Below are positions 16,791 through 25,427 of a DNA stretch of 31,713 bases, one piece after another. Made by a program: the position numbers and the translations under genes. The stretch lies in NCBI GenBank assembly GCA_900769115.1, contig CAAGFJ010000029.1, positions 1-31,713 of the forward strand. Reading direction: 5' to 3'. This stretch comes from Lachnospiraceae bacterium (lineage in GTDB: Bacteria > Bacillota > Clostridia > Lachnospirales > Lachnospiraceae). The notes under the pieces are model-generated. The model saw only the letters and a program-made list of their open reading frames with translations, had not been told where the DNA came from and searched no databases. How positions within the stretch are numbered: the first letter of the stretch is position 1; each line of letters starts with the position of its first letter.

Positions 16791-16822
16791 AATTAGACGA
16801 ACATTAAAAAAGAGGTATATTT

Positions 16823-18175
16823 ATGAAGAAGAATATTGTAAGAAGTTCAATGTTAGCAGTTGCAGCATTATCACTTATGTTAGGTGGAACTTCCTATACA
16901 ACAAGTGTAAAAGAACAGGTAAGTGTGACACCGGCAATTGTCAGTAAGGCAATTGAGAATAGTGCATCAGATATGAATACGTTAGAGAAAGGAACAGCTG
17001 TACAGGTAGCAGAAGCTACAACGGAAGCTGTAACAGAGGCTCCGGTTGAAGCTACAACAGAGACTCCTGCAACGGAAGATTCAGTTGAAGAGGCACAGGC
17101 AGGTGATATTGAGGAGAAAGCCGCTAAGGTTGAGAGTAATCAGGTGGTTGCCAATATTGACAGTTACTTGAATATTCGTGCGGACAATTCCGAAGATTCC
17201 GAAGTGATTGGTAAGTTCTATAATGGCAATGTGGGAACTCTTGTTCACAAGGGCAAAGAATGGTCAGTTGTTGCATCTGGTAATGCATACGGATATGTTA
17301 AGAACGATTATTTACTATTTGGTGAGGATGCAGAGCAGTACATAGAGAATAACTGTGATCAGGTTGCGAAAGTAACAGCAGAGACTTTGAATGTACGTGC
17401 AGATGAGTCTACTGATAGTGAGATTGTAACTCAGTCAGATGCAGATTCTGCATTAACAGTTCTTGATGAGGATAACGGTTGGGTTAAGGTTGCAGTATCT
17501 GAGGATCAGGTTGGATATGTTTCAAGTGATTATGTATATTTAGATTATGTATATGAAACAGCAGTAACAATTGAAGAAGAGCAAGCTGCTTTAGCCGCTC
17601 AGCAACAGGAGGAAGCGGAACAACAGCAGGCAGCTGCAGCTACAACAGAAGCTACTACACAGACAACAGAAGCAGTTACGACGGAAGCACAGACAACAGA
17701 AGCAACCACAACACAGGCAGCTACAACAGAAGCACCTAAGAAGGAAAAAGTAACGTCTACAGATGTTGTAGTCAAGAACGAAACATCATCTACACAGACC
17801 GTGAAGCAGGAATCATCTGGTTCGGCATCCGGTCAGGCAGTTGCGGATTATGCAGTACAGTTTGTTGGTAATCCATATGTGTATGGTGGTACAAGCTTAA
17901 CCAATGGTGCAGATTGTTCTGGTTTTGTACAGTCTGTATATAAGAATTTTGGTTATAGCTTATCCAGAACAGCAGCATCTCAGGCAGGAGATGGTAAGAA
18001 AGTCAGCTTAGATTCTTTACAGCCGGGAGATTTATTGTTCTATCATGGTTATGGTCATGTAGCAATCTATATTGGCGGTGGACAGGTTGTTCACGCAAGT
18101 AATAAGGCTACAGGTATTAAGATTTCTAGTTATGATTATTCGCCAATTGATAAAGCAGTTCGAATTATTAACTAA
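16823..18175 (+). CDS. Secreted NlpC/P60 peptidoglycan hydrolase with two SH3 domains
   Basis: 450 residues. A signal peptide covers about 1-28. A Thr/Glu/Ala-rich stretch (60-105) is followed by two bacterial SH3 domains (106-166 with YLNIRADNSEDS; 181-241 with TLNVRADESTDS) that bind the cell wall. A low-complexity linker rich in Gln, Ala, Thr and Glu with repeated TTEA units (250-330) follows, then the NlpC/P60 domain (338-450) with Cys365 (ADCSGF), His412 (GHVAIY) and His424 (VVHAS). Such enzymes cut the D-Glu-diaminopimelate or related bonds of stem peptides in wall turnover. GAGGT lies 7 bases before ATG 16823. It is a single-gene unit with its own promoter, a WalR-like box and a strong terminator. 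Confidence 0.95.
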   Translation: MKKNIVRSSMLAVAALSLMLGGTSYTTSVKEQVSVTPAIVSKAIENSASDMNTLEKGTAVQVAEATTEAVTEAPVEATTETPATEDSVEEAQAGDIEEKAAKVESNQVVANIDSYLNIRADNSEDSEVIGKFYNGNVGTLVHKGKEWSVVASGNAYGYVKNDYLLFGEDAEQYIENNCDQVAKVTAETLNVRADESTDSEIVTQSDADSALTVLDEDNGWVKVAVSEDQVGYVSSDYVYLDYVYETAVTIEEEQAALAAQQQEEAEQQQAAAATTEATTQTTEAVTTEAQTTEATTTQAATTEAPKKEKVTSTDVVVKNETSSTQTVKQESSGSASGQAVADYAVQFVGNPYVYGGTSLTNGADCSGFVQSVYKNFGYSLSRTAASQAGDGKKVSLDSLQPGDLLFYHGYGHVAIYIGGGQVVHASNKATGIKISSYDYSPIDKAVRIIN

Positions 18176-18197
18176 TTAGAATATAAGAGAAGTAAGA

Positions 18198-18227
18198 ATG
18201 CTATCGGATTTTTCCGATAGCATTTTT
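18198..18227 (+). terminator. Terminator after the NlpC/P60 gene
   Basis: ATGCTATCGGA pairs perfectly with TCCGATAGCAT around a T-rich loop and is followed by five T. Confidence 0.93.
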
Positions 18228-18372
18228 ACTTTACGGGAAAGTTTGTTCTATCATTAAGAAATTTTATTCTGTTTTGACCGTTGTTATTGGTTTATGTAGT
18301 GACATAGTTACAGCTGGGTGTTTTGAAAATGTTAGGCATTAGAAAAATTATATAAAAAAAGGAAAAAAGCCT

Positions 18373-18401
18373 TTTAAATTTTATACAATATATGCTATAA
18401 T
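18373..18401 (+). promoter_or_regulatory. Extended -10 promoter of ppdK
   Basis: TTTAAA (18373-18378), a 17-base spacer and TATAAT (18396-18401) with TG one base upstream (TGCTATAAT). The leader is about 68 bases and contains a short GGGC/GCCC pairing near 18416-18437. The rest of the 300-base gap (18228-18372) shows nothing I can name; a TTGACC at 18274 lacks a convincing -10. Confidence 0.8.
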
Positions 18402-18475
18402 GATTTACAGACTGTGGGCGGGTTATTTAATTTGCCCTAGTACAATTAATTAAATACTTAGGAGGTATGAAACAA

Positions 18476-21109
18476 ATGGCAAACAAATGGGTTTATATGT
18501 TCAGCGAAGGCGATATGAACATGAGAAACTTGCTTGGTGGTAAGGGTGCTAACCTTGCAGAGATGACTAGCATTGGTCTTCCTGTACCACAGGGATTTAC
18601 AGTTACAACAGAGGCTTGTACACAGTATTATGAAGATGGTCGTAAGATCAATGATGAGATTATGGCACAGATCATGGACGGTGTAAAAGAGATGGAGAAG
18701 ATCAACGGCAAAGAGTTCGGAAGCCTTGAGAATCCATTGTTAGTATCTGTTCGTTCTGGTGCAAGAGCATCTATGCCTGGTATGATGGATCCTAGCCTTA
18801 ACCTTGGTTTAAATGACGAAGTAGTAGCAGCAATGATCAAAGGTAACCCAGATCCAACATTTGAGCGTTTCGTATACGATTCATACAGACGTTTCATTCA
18901 GATGTTCTCTGACGTTGTTATGGAAGTTGGTAAGAAGTACTTCGAGCAGCTTATCGATAAGATGAAAGAGGAGAAGGGTGTTAAGTATGATGTTGAACTT
19001 ACTGCTGCTGATTTGAAAGAGTTAGCTGAGCAGTTCAAGGCTGAGTACAAGAACCAGTTAGGTGAAGATTTCCCTTCAGATCCAGTAGAGCAGTTGAAGT
19101 TAGCTGTTGAGGCTGTATTCCGTTCATGGGATAATCCTCGTGCTAACGTATATCGTCGTGACAATGATATCCCTTATTCATGGGGTACTGCTGTTAACGT
19201 AATGCCTATGGTATTTGGTAACTTGAACAACGAGTCTGGTACAGGTGTTGCATTTACTCGTGACCCTGCAACAGGTGAGAACAAGTTAATGGGTGAGTTC
19301 TTGATTAACGCACAGGGTGAGGACGTAGTTGCTGGTGTTCGTACACCAATGCCAATCGCTCAGATGGAACAGGAATTCCCAGAAGCTTATGCAGAGTTCA
19401 TCAAGGTTTGTGATATCTTAGAGAATCATTACCATGATATGCAGGATATGGAGTTTACTGTTGAGAACAAGAAGCTTTATATGTTACAGTGTCGTAATGG
19501 TAAGAGAACAGCTCCTGCTGCACTTAAGATCGCTTGTGACCTTGTTGATGAAGGACATAAGACAGAAGAGGAAGCAGTTCTTATGATCGATCCTCGTAAC
19601 TTAGATACACTTCTTCATCCACAGTTCGACGCTGCTGCACTTAAGGCTGCTACACCACTTGGCAAGGGTCTTGGAGCATCTCCAGGAGCTGCTTGTGGTA
19701 AGGTTGTATTTACTGCAGATGATGCTGTTGAATGGAAAGAAAAGGGAGAGAGAGTCGTATTAGTTCGTCTTGAGACATCTCCAGAAGATATTACAGGTAT
19801 GAAGGCTGCACAGGGTATCTTAACAGTTCGTGGTGGTATGACATCACACGCTGCCGTAGTTGCCCGTGGTATGGGTACATGCTGTGTATCTGGTTGCGGT
19901 GACATCAATATGGATGAAGAGAACAAGAAGTTCACTTTAGCTGGTAAGACATTCAACGAAGGAGATTACATCTCAATCGATGGTACTACAGGTAACATCT
20001 ATGAGGGAGATATCCCAACAGTTGACGCTTCAATCGCTGGTGAGTTTGGTCGTGTTATGGCTTGGGCTGACAAGTATAGAAAGTTAAAAGTTCGTACGAA
20101 TGCAGATACTCCTGCAGATACAGCTAAGGCTGTTGAGTTAGGTGCTGAAGGTATTGGACTTTGCCGTACAGAGCATATGTTCTTCGGTGAGGACAGAATT
20201 CCTAAGTTCCGTCGTATGATCCTTTCTGATACTGTAGAGCAGAGAGAGGAAGCTCTTAAGGCAATTGGCGAGTTCCAGAAGTCTGACTTCAAGGCTATGT
20301 ACAAAGTTCTTGAGGGAATGCCAATGGTAGTTCGTTTCCTGGATCCACCTCTTCATGAGTTCGTTCCTACAGAGGAAGAAGATATCAAGGCATTAGCTGC
20401 TGATATGGGAATCACTGTAGAGGATGTTAAGGCTAAATGCGATGCACTTCACGAGTTCAACCCTATGATGGGTCACCGTGGATGTCGTCTTGCTGTAACA
20501 TATCCAGAGATCGCTAAGATGCAGACAAGAGCTGTTATGGAAGCTGCTATTGAAGTTGCTGAAGAGACAGGTAAAGATATCGTTCCTGAGATCATGATCC
20601 CATTAGTAGGTGAGGAGAAAGAGCTTAAGTTCGTTAAGGATGTTGTTGTTGAGACTGCTGACTTAGTTAAGAAAGAAAAGAATTCTGACATCAAGTATCA
20701 GGTAGGTACTATGATCGAGATTCCTAGAGCTGCTCTTACAGCAGATAAGATTGCTAAGGATGCTGAGTTCTTCTGCTTCGGTACTAACGACTTGACACAG
20801 ATGACATTCGGATTCTCACGTGATGATGCTGGTAAGTTCTTAGATGCTTACTATGACAAGAAGATCTACGAGAATGATCCATTTGCTAAGTTAGATCAGA
20901 CTGGTGTTGGTCAGTTGATCCAGATGGCAGTAGAAAAGGGTCGTTCAGTACGTCCTGACCTTGAGTTAGGTATCTGTGGTGAGCACGGTGGAGATCCTTC
21001 TTCAATCGAGTTCTGCCATAAGGTAGGTCTTAACTATGTATCATGTTCACCATTCCGTGTACCTATCGCACGTCTTGCTGCTGCTCAGGCTGCAATTCTT
21101 GATAAATAA
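18476..21109 (+). CDS. ppdK: Pyruvate, phosphate dikinase
   Basis: 877 residues, normal length. It reversibly converts pyruvate, ATP and phosphate to phosphoenolpyruvate, AMP and pyrophosphate; in anaerobes this serves PPi-linked glycolysis or gluconeogenesis. The N-terminal nucleotide-binding domain starts with NMRNLLGGKGANLAEM. The phosphorylated His458 lies in GGMTSHAAVVARGMG, and the C-terminal barrel contains GHRGCRL and the GICGEHGGDPSS active-site cysteine loop. ATG 18476 is chosen because AGGAGGT (18460-18466) is 9 bases before it; an ATG at 18467 touches that site. Codon choice differs from the neighbours, with many GCT, CGT, GTT and CTT codons, as expected for a very highly expressed gene. 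It is monocistronic with its own promoter and terminator. Confidence 0.98.
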   Translation: MANKWVYMFSEGDMNMRNLLGGKGANLAEMTSIGLPVPQGFTVTTEACTQYYEDGRKINDEIMAQIMDGVKEMEKINGKEFGSLENPLLVSVRSGARASMPGMMDPSLNLGLNDEVVAAMIKGNPDPTFERFVYDSYRRFIQMFSDVVMEVGKKYFEQLIDKMKEEKGVKYDVELTAADLKELAEQFKAEYKNQLGEDFPSDPVEQLKLAVEAVFRSWDNPRANVYRRDNDIPYSWGTAVNVMPMVFGNLNNESGTGVAFTRDPATGENKLMGEFLINAQGEDVVAGVRTPMPIAQMEQEFPEAYAEFIKVCDILENHYHDMQDMEFTVENKKLYMLQCRNGKRTAPAALKIACDLVDEGHKTEEEAVLMIDPRNLDTLLHPQFDAAALKAATPLGKGLGASPGAACGKVVFTADDAVEWKEKGERVVLVRLETSPEDITGMKAAQGILTVRGGMTSHAAVVARGMGTCCVSGCGDINMDEENKKFTLAGKTFNEGDYISIDGTTGNIYEGDIPTVDASIAGEFGRVMAWADKYRKLKVRTNADTPADTAKAVELGAEGIGLCRTEHMFFGEDRIPKFRRMILSDTVEQREEALKAIGEFQKSDFKAMYKVLEGMPMVVRFLDPPLHEFVPTEEEDIKALAADMGITVEDVKAKCDALHEFNPMMGHRGCRLAVTYPEIAKMQTRAVMEAAIEVAEETGKDIVPEIMIPLVGEEKELKFVKDVVVETADLVKKEKNSDIKYQVGTMIEIPRAALTADKIAKDAEFFCFGTNDLTQMTFGFSRDDAGKFLDAYYDKKIYENDPFAKLDQTGVGQLIQMAVEKGRSVRPDLELGICGEHGGDPSSIEFCHKVGLNYVSCSPFRVPIARLAAAQAAILDK

Positions 21110-21176
21110 TTTATCAGGCAGACTTGTATAGAATACGGGTGGGATATAATTTGATATTATATTACAGATGATAAAG

Positions 21177-21208
21177 AACCCCGCAGAGTTTCGACTCTGT
21201 GGGGTTTT
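21177..21208 (+). terminator. Terminator after ppdK
   Basis: AACCCCGCAGAGT and ACTCTGTGGGGTT form a 13-bp stem (one G-U) closed by a TTCG tetraloop and followed by a T-rich tail. Confidence 0.93.
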
Positions 21209-21285
21209 GTTATATGTGTAGAATGCAGGTTATTGTTTTGTCTGTATCTAAATCAACAAAATTCATAGAAGATGTAGTGAAATTG

Positions 21286-21294
21286 TGTTACAAT
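21286..21294 (+). promoter_or_regulatory. Possible extended -10 promoter of the acyltransferase gene
   Basis: TGTTACAAT, an extended -10, lies 64 bases before the gene. No good -35 stands at the right spacing, so the call is tentative. Confidence 0.4.
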
Positions 21295-21358
21295 AATTTT
21301 GGTTTGAAAGTATACATATAGCTTATAAATGATTTAAAGGTGTGAGGGGTTGTAACAT

Positions 21359-22621
21359 ATGAAGATTAAGACAAGAAAGATAACATATGAGCAGTTGATG
21401 AAGATGCCTGGAAGGGTGCATCATGATCCGGTAAGACCAATTAGGGGATTACGGTGGTTGGTCAAGGTATTATCAGCGAGTGAACTTAAGAAGGCAGGGT
21501 TTACCTATTCGTTGCACGGTATGGAACGGTTAGGTGAGGAAGAACCCTGTCTTATTTTGATGAATCATAGTAGCTTCATTGATCTGAAGATTGCAGAGAC
21601 GGTGATGTATCCCAGACCGTTTCATATTATCTGTACATCGGATGGCTTGGTAGGAAAAGAGTGGCTGATGCGTCAAGTCGGTTGTATTCCAACGAACAAG
21701 TTTGTAACGGATGTACAGATGGTAAAGGATATGCATTATGCATTACATACTCTGCACAATTCTGTGCTGATGTACCCGGAGGCAAGTTACAGTTTTGATG
21801 GAACAGAAACACCATTACCGGATACCATTGGCAAATGTCTGAAATTAATGAAAGTACCGGTTGTAATGATCCGGACGCATGGGGCTTTTTTGCATGATCC
21901 GTTATATAATAATCTACAGATCCGAAAGGTGGATGTCCATGAGGATGTTACATATCTGTTATCTAAGGATGATGTTGGTAAACAGACAGCTTATGAATTA
22001 CAGAAGCTGATAGAAAAGGAATTTACATTTGATAACTTTCGGGAACAACAGGAGAAGCATATTGCAGTAACGGAGAAGTTTCGGGCAGATTATCTGGAAA
22101 GAGTATTATACAAATGCCCGCATTGTGGCAGGGAAGATGGTATGAAGGGAAAGGGCATCTATATTGGATGTTCTCACTGTGGAATGCGATATGAATTGAC
22201 AGAGTATGGATATTTGAAAACAACCATGGGAGACGCAGCATTTACCCATATTCCAGATTGGTATCAATGGCAGAGAGAAGAGGTTCAAAAAGAGATTGCA
22301 GATGGCAGGTATCAATTGGATGTGCCTGTGGATATTTGTATTATGCATGATATGAAAGCTGTTTATCAGGTTGGAGAGGGAAAGTTACAACATGATAAGA
22401 ATGGATTTCGTTTAACAGGATGTGAGGGAAAGTTAGCATATCACCAATCGGCGAAAGTATCTTACAGTCTATATGCAGACTATTATTGGTATGAAATAGG
22501 AGATGTAATATGTATAGGAGATATGGAACAACTATATTATTGCTTTCCGAAGGAAAATATTCCGGTTGCAAAGGTGAGAATAGCGGCAGAAGAATTATAC
22601 AAGATAGCAAAACATCAATAA
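21359..22621 (+). CDS. PlsC-like acyltransferase with C-terminal zinc ribbon
   Basis: 420 residues. Residues ~45-235 carry the lysophosphatidic-acid acyltransferase hallmarks NHSSFID (His70-x4-Asp75) and a PEASYSFDG block (140-148) in place of the usual EGTRS. The enzyme should transfer a fatty acyl group to a glycerolipid-type acceptor at the membrane. A Cys4 zinc ribbon follows (Cys253, Cys256, Cys271, Cys274; CPHCG and CSHCG), then about 145 residues of beta-rich sequence I do not recognise. Ordinary PlsC proteins are ~200-250 residues and lack these additions. GAGGGG lies about 9 bases before ATG 21359. A degraded signalling gene begins immediately after the stop. Confidence 0.82.
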   Translation: MKIKTRKITYEQLMKMPGRVHHDPVRPIRGLRWLVKVLSASELKKAGFTYSLHGMERLGEEEPCLILMNHSSFIDLKIAETVMYPRPFHIICTSDGLVGKEWLMRQVGCIPTNKFVTDVQMVKDMHYALHTLHNSVLMYPEASYSFDGTETPLPDTIGKCLKLMKVPVVMIRTHGAFLHDPLYNNLQIRKVDVHEDVTYLLSKDDVGKQTAYELQKLIEKEFTFDNFREQQEKHIAVTEKFRADYLERVLYKCPHCGREDGMKGKGIYIGCSHCGMRYELTEYGYLKTTMGDAAFTHIPDWYQWQREEVQKEIADGRYQLDVPVDICIMHDMKAVYQVGEGKLQHDKNGFRLTGCEGKLAYHQSAKVSYSLYADYYWYEIGDVICIGDMEQLYYCFPKENIPVAKVRIAAEELYKIAKHQ

Positions 22622-23027
22622 ATAAAGTGATTGGGAATTGGAATCCAAGAAAGCAAGTTATGATGTCTGTCGTCACCATCATGAGAGGTATGATGGAAAA
22701 GGATATCCGGATGGATTGGCGGGAGAGGATATTCCATTATCGGCACAGTTAGTATCTGTAGCGGATGTATATGACGCCTTAGTAAATGAGAGATGCTATA
22801 AAGATGCATATTCTCCACAGGATGCAGAGACGGCATTTCGTGCGGCACATACTTTGAAAGGGCTATGCATGAATCTGGGTTTTGATTCGTTGTATGAAGT
22901 AAGATCTGCATTGACTGAGAATCTGAGAGGCCGGCAGTTGAACGGCTGAGAGTCTTTGTTTGAGAAGGTAGAGCAGAGATATCTGATCGTGAGAGAGGCA
23001 TTAGAAGAACTTCAGGCGTCAGAGTAA
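22622..23027 (+). pseudogene. Decayed HD-GYP/HPt signalling gene
   Basis: One frame from 22623 to 23027 encodes the C-terminal part of an HD-GYP domain (RHHHERYDGKGYPDG, then VSVADVYDALVNERCYK), running directly into an HPt-like domain (AFRAAHTLKGLCMNLGF with the candidate phosphoryl His). An in-frame TGA at 22947-22949 interrupts it, after which the same frame continues as a typical HPt end (LFEKVEQRYLIVREALEEL) to TAA at 23025. The HD-GYP part lacks its beginning, including the HD pair; there is no start with a ribosome site and its first codons abut the acyltransferase stop. The HD-GYP/HPt junction looks like an internal deletion of a larger multidomain c-di-GMP or phosphorelay protein. 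It is most simply a pseudogene. Confidence 0.8.
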
Positions 23028-23047
23028 AATAAGATTGAAAGAATAGG

Positions 23048-23099
23048 AACCCCTTATGTGATCGGTATTGTGAGATAACGGATTGTGTAAGGGGTTTTG
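23048..23099 (+). terminator. Terminator before the MerR unit
   Basis: AACCCCTTA (23048-23056) pairs with TAAGGGGTT (23088-23096) around a long, partly structured loop, followed by a T-rich tail. Confidence 0.65.
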
Positions 23100-23119
23100 T
23101 TATATTTGTAAAATAGGAC

Positions 23120-23150
23120 TTGACTTGGAGTATACTCCAAGTAATATACT
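23120..23150 (+). promoter_or_regulatory. MerR-type promoter with palindromic operator
   Basis: TTGACT (23120-23125) and TATACT (23145-23150) are separated by 19 bases, the over-long spacer typical of MerR-activated promoters. A perfect 20-bp palindrome (23123-23142, half-site ACTTGGAGTA) fills the spacer. MerR-family proteins bind such dyads and untwist the DNA to align the -35 and -10. The first gene downstream encodes a MerR protein, so autoregulation is expected. Confidence 0.9.
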
Positions 23151-23190
23151 TTTGTATGTGGTAATTTAACAGAGAAAGGTGGTGCTATGT

Positions 23191-23583
23191 ATGACAATTA
23201 AAGAAGTGAGTGAAAAGTATAATATCAGTCAGGACACCTTACGGTATTATGAACGGATTGGAATGATACCGGCAATCAACCGTACACCGGGTGGAATCCG
23301 GAATTATGAGGAATCAGATCTGGGCTGGGTAGAGCTTGCAATCTGTATGAGAAGTGCAGGATTGCCAATCGAAGCATTGATTGAATATGTTAAGCTGTAT
23401 CAGCAGGGAGATGCAACCTTTGCTGCAAGATTACAATTGTTGCAGGAGCAGAGAGAGAGTCTGGAGGAACAAAAAACACAGTTGGAAAAGGCAATCAATA
23501 AGTTGAACTACAAAATATCCAGATATGAAGTGGCAGTTAAGACAGGAAAATTAACATGGGAGGATGATGTAAAATGTATATAG
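23191..23583 (+). CDS. MerR-family transcriptional regulator
   Basis: 130 residues from ATG 23191 (AAAGGTGG 8 bases upstream). The winged helix (1-70) has TIKEVSEKYNISQDTLRYYERIGMIP-type sequence and GIRNYEESDL; a long dimerisation helix (80-125) follows. The DNA-binding part fits the MerR/NmlR/AdhR-like group, which often senses aldehydes or other electrophiles through a cysteine. The C-terminal tail has a cysteine in the last two residues (Cys129) and there is Cys54 in the helix region; no metal-binding loop is present. Its end overlaps the DXS-like gene by 10 bases, so translation is coupled. The operator just upstream should be its own binding site and controls the whole unit. Confidence 0.92.
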   Translation: MTIKEVSEKYNISQDTLRYYERIGMIPAINRTPGGIRNYEESDLGWVELAICMRSAGLPIEALIEYVKLYQQGDATFAARLQLLQEQRESLEEQKTQLEKAINKLNYKISRYEVAVKTGKLTWEDDVKCI

Positions 23584-25319
23584 AAAATATTAATGGACCA
23601 GAGGATGTAAAGAAATTATCAGTAGATCAGATGCATGTATTGGCACAGGAGATGCGGGATGCCCTATTGAAACGTGCAAGTATTCATGGTGGTCATTTTG
23701 GACCGAATTTTGGTATGGTAGAAGCAACGATTGCACTTCATTATGTATTTGATTCCCCGAAAGATAAGATGGTATTTGATGTGTCACATCAGACGTATCC
23801 TCACAAGATGCTGACCGGCAGAAAGGATGCGTATCTTTACGAGGAGAAATATGATGATGTATCGGGATATAGTAACCCGGCAGAAAGCGAGCATGATCAT
23901 TTTACGATTGGACACACCTCAACTTCTGTCAGCCTTGCATGTGGTCTTGCCAAAGCACGGGATCTGAACGGAAAAGACGGAAATGTCATTGCCGTGATCG
24001 GTGATGGCTCATTAAGTGGAGGAGAAGCGTTAGAAGGATTGGATTATGCGGCTGAATTAGGTGGTAATCTGATCATAGTTGTTAATGATAATGACATGTC
24101 GATTGCTGAAAATCATGGAGGATTGTATCAGAATCTGAAGCTGTTGCGTGAGACAAAGGGGCAGGCAGAGTGTAATCTGTTTAAGGCAATGGGCTTGGAT
24201 TATGTATATGTGGATGAAGGGAATGATGTTAAGACATTAATTGATACATTTACATCTGTGAAGAACAGTAAAAAAGCGGTAGTTGTGCATATTAAGACCT
24301 TAAAAGGAAAGGGATATGCTTTAGCGGAAGAGAATAAAGAGAACTGGCATTGGTGTATGCCGTTCCATATAGAAAACGGAGAACCGTTGATGACAATGGA
24401 AGGCGAAGATTATTCAGATGTTACGGCAGAATATCTGCTTGCAAAGATGAAGGAGGATCGAAGTGTTGTTGCAATTACGGCTGCAACACCGGCGGTAATG
24501 GGATTTGGTAAGGATAAGAGAGAGGAAGCGGGCAAACAGTTCGTCGATGTAGGAATTGCAGAAGAGACAGCGGTGGCATTCGCATCCGGAATCGCCCAGA
24601 ATGGAGGAAAACCGGTGTATGGTGTTTACAGTTCTTTTGTGCAGAGAACCTATGACCAGTTATCACAGGATCTGTGTATCAATAACAGTCCGGCAACTTT
24701 GATCATATATGCGGCTTCGGTGTATGGCATGAATGATGTAACCCATCTGGGAATCTTTGATATTCCGATGATCTCGAATATCCCGAATCTTGTATATCTG
24801 GCACCAACCACAAAAGAGGAATATCTGGCAATGCTTGACTGGAGCATTGCACAGACGGAGCATCCGGTTGCAATTCGTGTACCGGGCGGAGAGCTGGTAT
24901 CAGACGGAGTGGCTGTTACAAAGGATTTCTCACAGCTTAATACCTATGAGGTGACACAGAAGGGAAGTAAGGTTGCTGTGATCGGACTTGGAACCTTCTA
25001 TCCATTAGCAAAGGAAGTGGCTGCAAAGTTAAAAGCAGAGAAGAATATCGATGCGACAGTGATCAATCCGTATTACATTACAGGTGTGGATGAAGTGCTG
25101 TTGGAGGAACTTAAGAGAGATCATGATGTAGTCCTTACACTTGAGGATGGTATCTTAGACGGCGGTTTTGGAGAGAAGATTGCAAGATTCTATGGTAATT
25201 CGGATGTAAAGGTATATAATTATGGATTGAAGAAGGAATTCTTAGATCGTTATGATGTAAATGAAGTCCTGAAAGAGAATCATTTAACAGTAGAACAGAT
25301 CGTGGAGGATATCTTTTAG
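23574..25319 (+). CDS. DXS-like thiamine diphosphate enzyme with altered acceptor site
   Basis: 581 residues, similar throughout to 1-deoxy-D-xylulose-5-phosphate synthase. It has the thiamine diphosphate motif GDGSLSGGEALEGLD (143-157) with NDNDMSIAEN, plus DVSHQTYPHKMLTGR, GHTSTSVS and VDVGIAEETAVAF. Compared with E. coli DXS (numbers from memory, a constant offset of 40 in the C-terminal half), His259, Glu330, Tyr352, Arg358 and His391 match H299, E370, Y392, R398 and H431, and His41 matches H49. Arg420 is replaced by Ala380, Asp427 by Asn387 and Arg478 by Gly438; the two arginines hold the phosphate of glyceraldehyde 3-phosphate. A different acceptor is therefore likely. It is translationally coupled to merR and followed by an oxidoreductase gene. 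The fold is certain; calling it isoprenoid Dxs would be unsafe. Confidence 0.85.
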   Translation: MYIENINGPEDVKKLSVDQMHVLAQEMRDALLKRASIHGGHFGPNFGMVEATIALHYVFDSPKDKMVFDVSHQTYPHKMLTGRKDAYLYEEKYDDVSGYSNPAESEHDHFTIGHTSTSVSLACGLAKARDLNGKDGNVIAVIGDGSLSGGEALEGLDYAAELGGNLIIVVNDNDMSIAENHGGLYQNLKLLRETKGQAECNLFKAMGLDYVYVDEGNDVKTLIDTFTSVKNSKKAVVVHIKTLKGKGYALAEENKENWHWCMPFHIENGEPLMTMEGEDYSDVTAEYLLAKMKEDRSVVAITAATPAVMGFGKDKREEAGKQFVDVGIAEETAVAFASGIAQNGGKPVYGVYSSFVQRTYDQLSQDLCINNSPATLIIYAASVYGMNDVTHLGIFDIPMISNIPNLVYLAPTTKEEYLAMLDWSIAQTEHPVAIRVPGGELVSDGVAVTKDFSQLNTYEVTQKGSKVAVIGLGTFYPLAKEVAAKLKAEKNIDATVINPYYITGVDEVLLEELKRDHDVVLTLEDGILDGGFGEKIARFYGNSDVKVYNYGLKKEFLDRYDVNEVLKENHLTVEQIVEDIF

Positions 25320-25341
25320 TTGCATATGTAATATAAGAGTA

Positions 25342-25374
25342 TAATTGATAACGGTATGCAATATTTATCAATTA
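25342..25374. repeat. 10-base inverted repeat before the oxidoreductase gene
   Basis: TAATTGATAA (25342-25351) and TTATCAATTA (25365-25374) are perfectly complementary across 13 bases. An ATGCC/GGCAT mini-hairpin follows at 25379-25395. The 108-base gap could hold an operator or RNA hairpin that lowers expression of the downstream gene; it lacks the T run of a terminator. Confidence 0.55.
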
Positions 25375-25427
25375 AAAATATGCCTTTTGGGCATGTTACT
25401 TAGGATAGAGAGAGGAAAACCAGATAT

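Noticed and set aside
16482..16822. c-di-AMP or c-di-GMP riboswitch before the NlpC/P60 gene
   Set aside because: The region is AT-rich, the promoter lies only ~60 bases before the gene, and no conserved riboswitch core is visible.
17636..17735. Tandem DNA repeat or CRISPR-like array in the TTEA-coding stretch
   Set aside because: The repetition follows from a low-complexity Thr/Glu/Ala linker in the hydrolase and has no spacer structure.
22947..22949. In-frame TGA read as selenocysteine or by programmed readthrough
   Set aside because: The gene is already truncated at the 5' side, has no start site, and HPt domains have no selenocysteine at this position; no SECIS-like hairpin was seen just after it.
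25376..25400. Intrinsic terminator between the DXS-like and oxidoreductase genes
   Set aside because: The ATGCC/GGCAT hairpin is short and is not followed by a T run on the plus strand.
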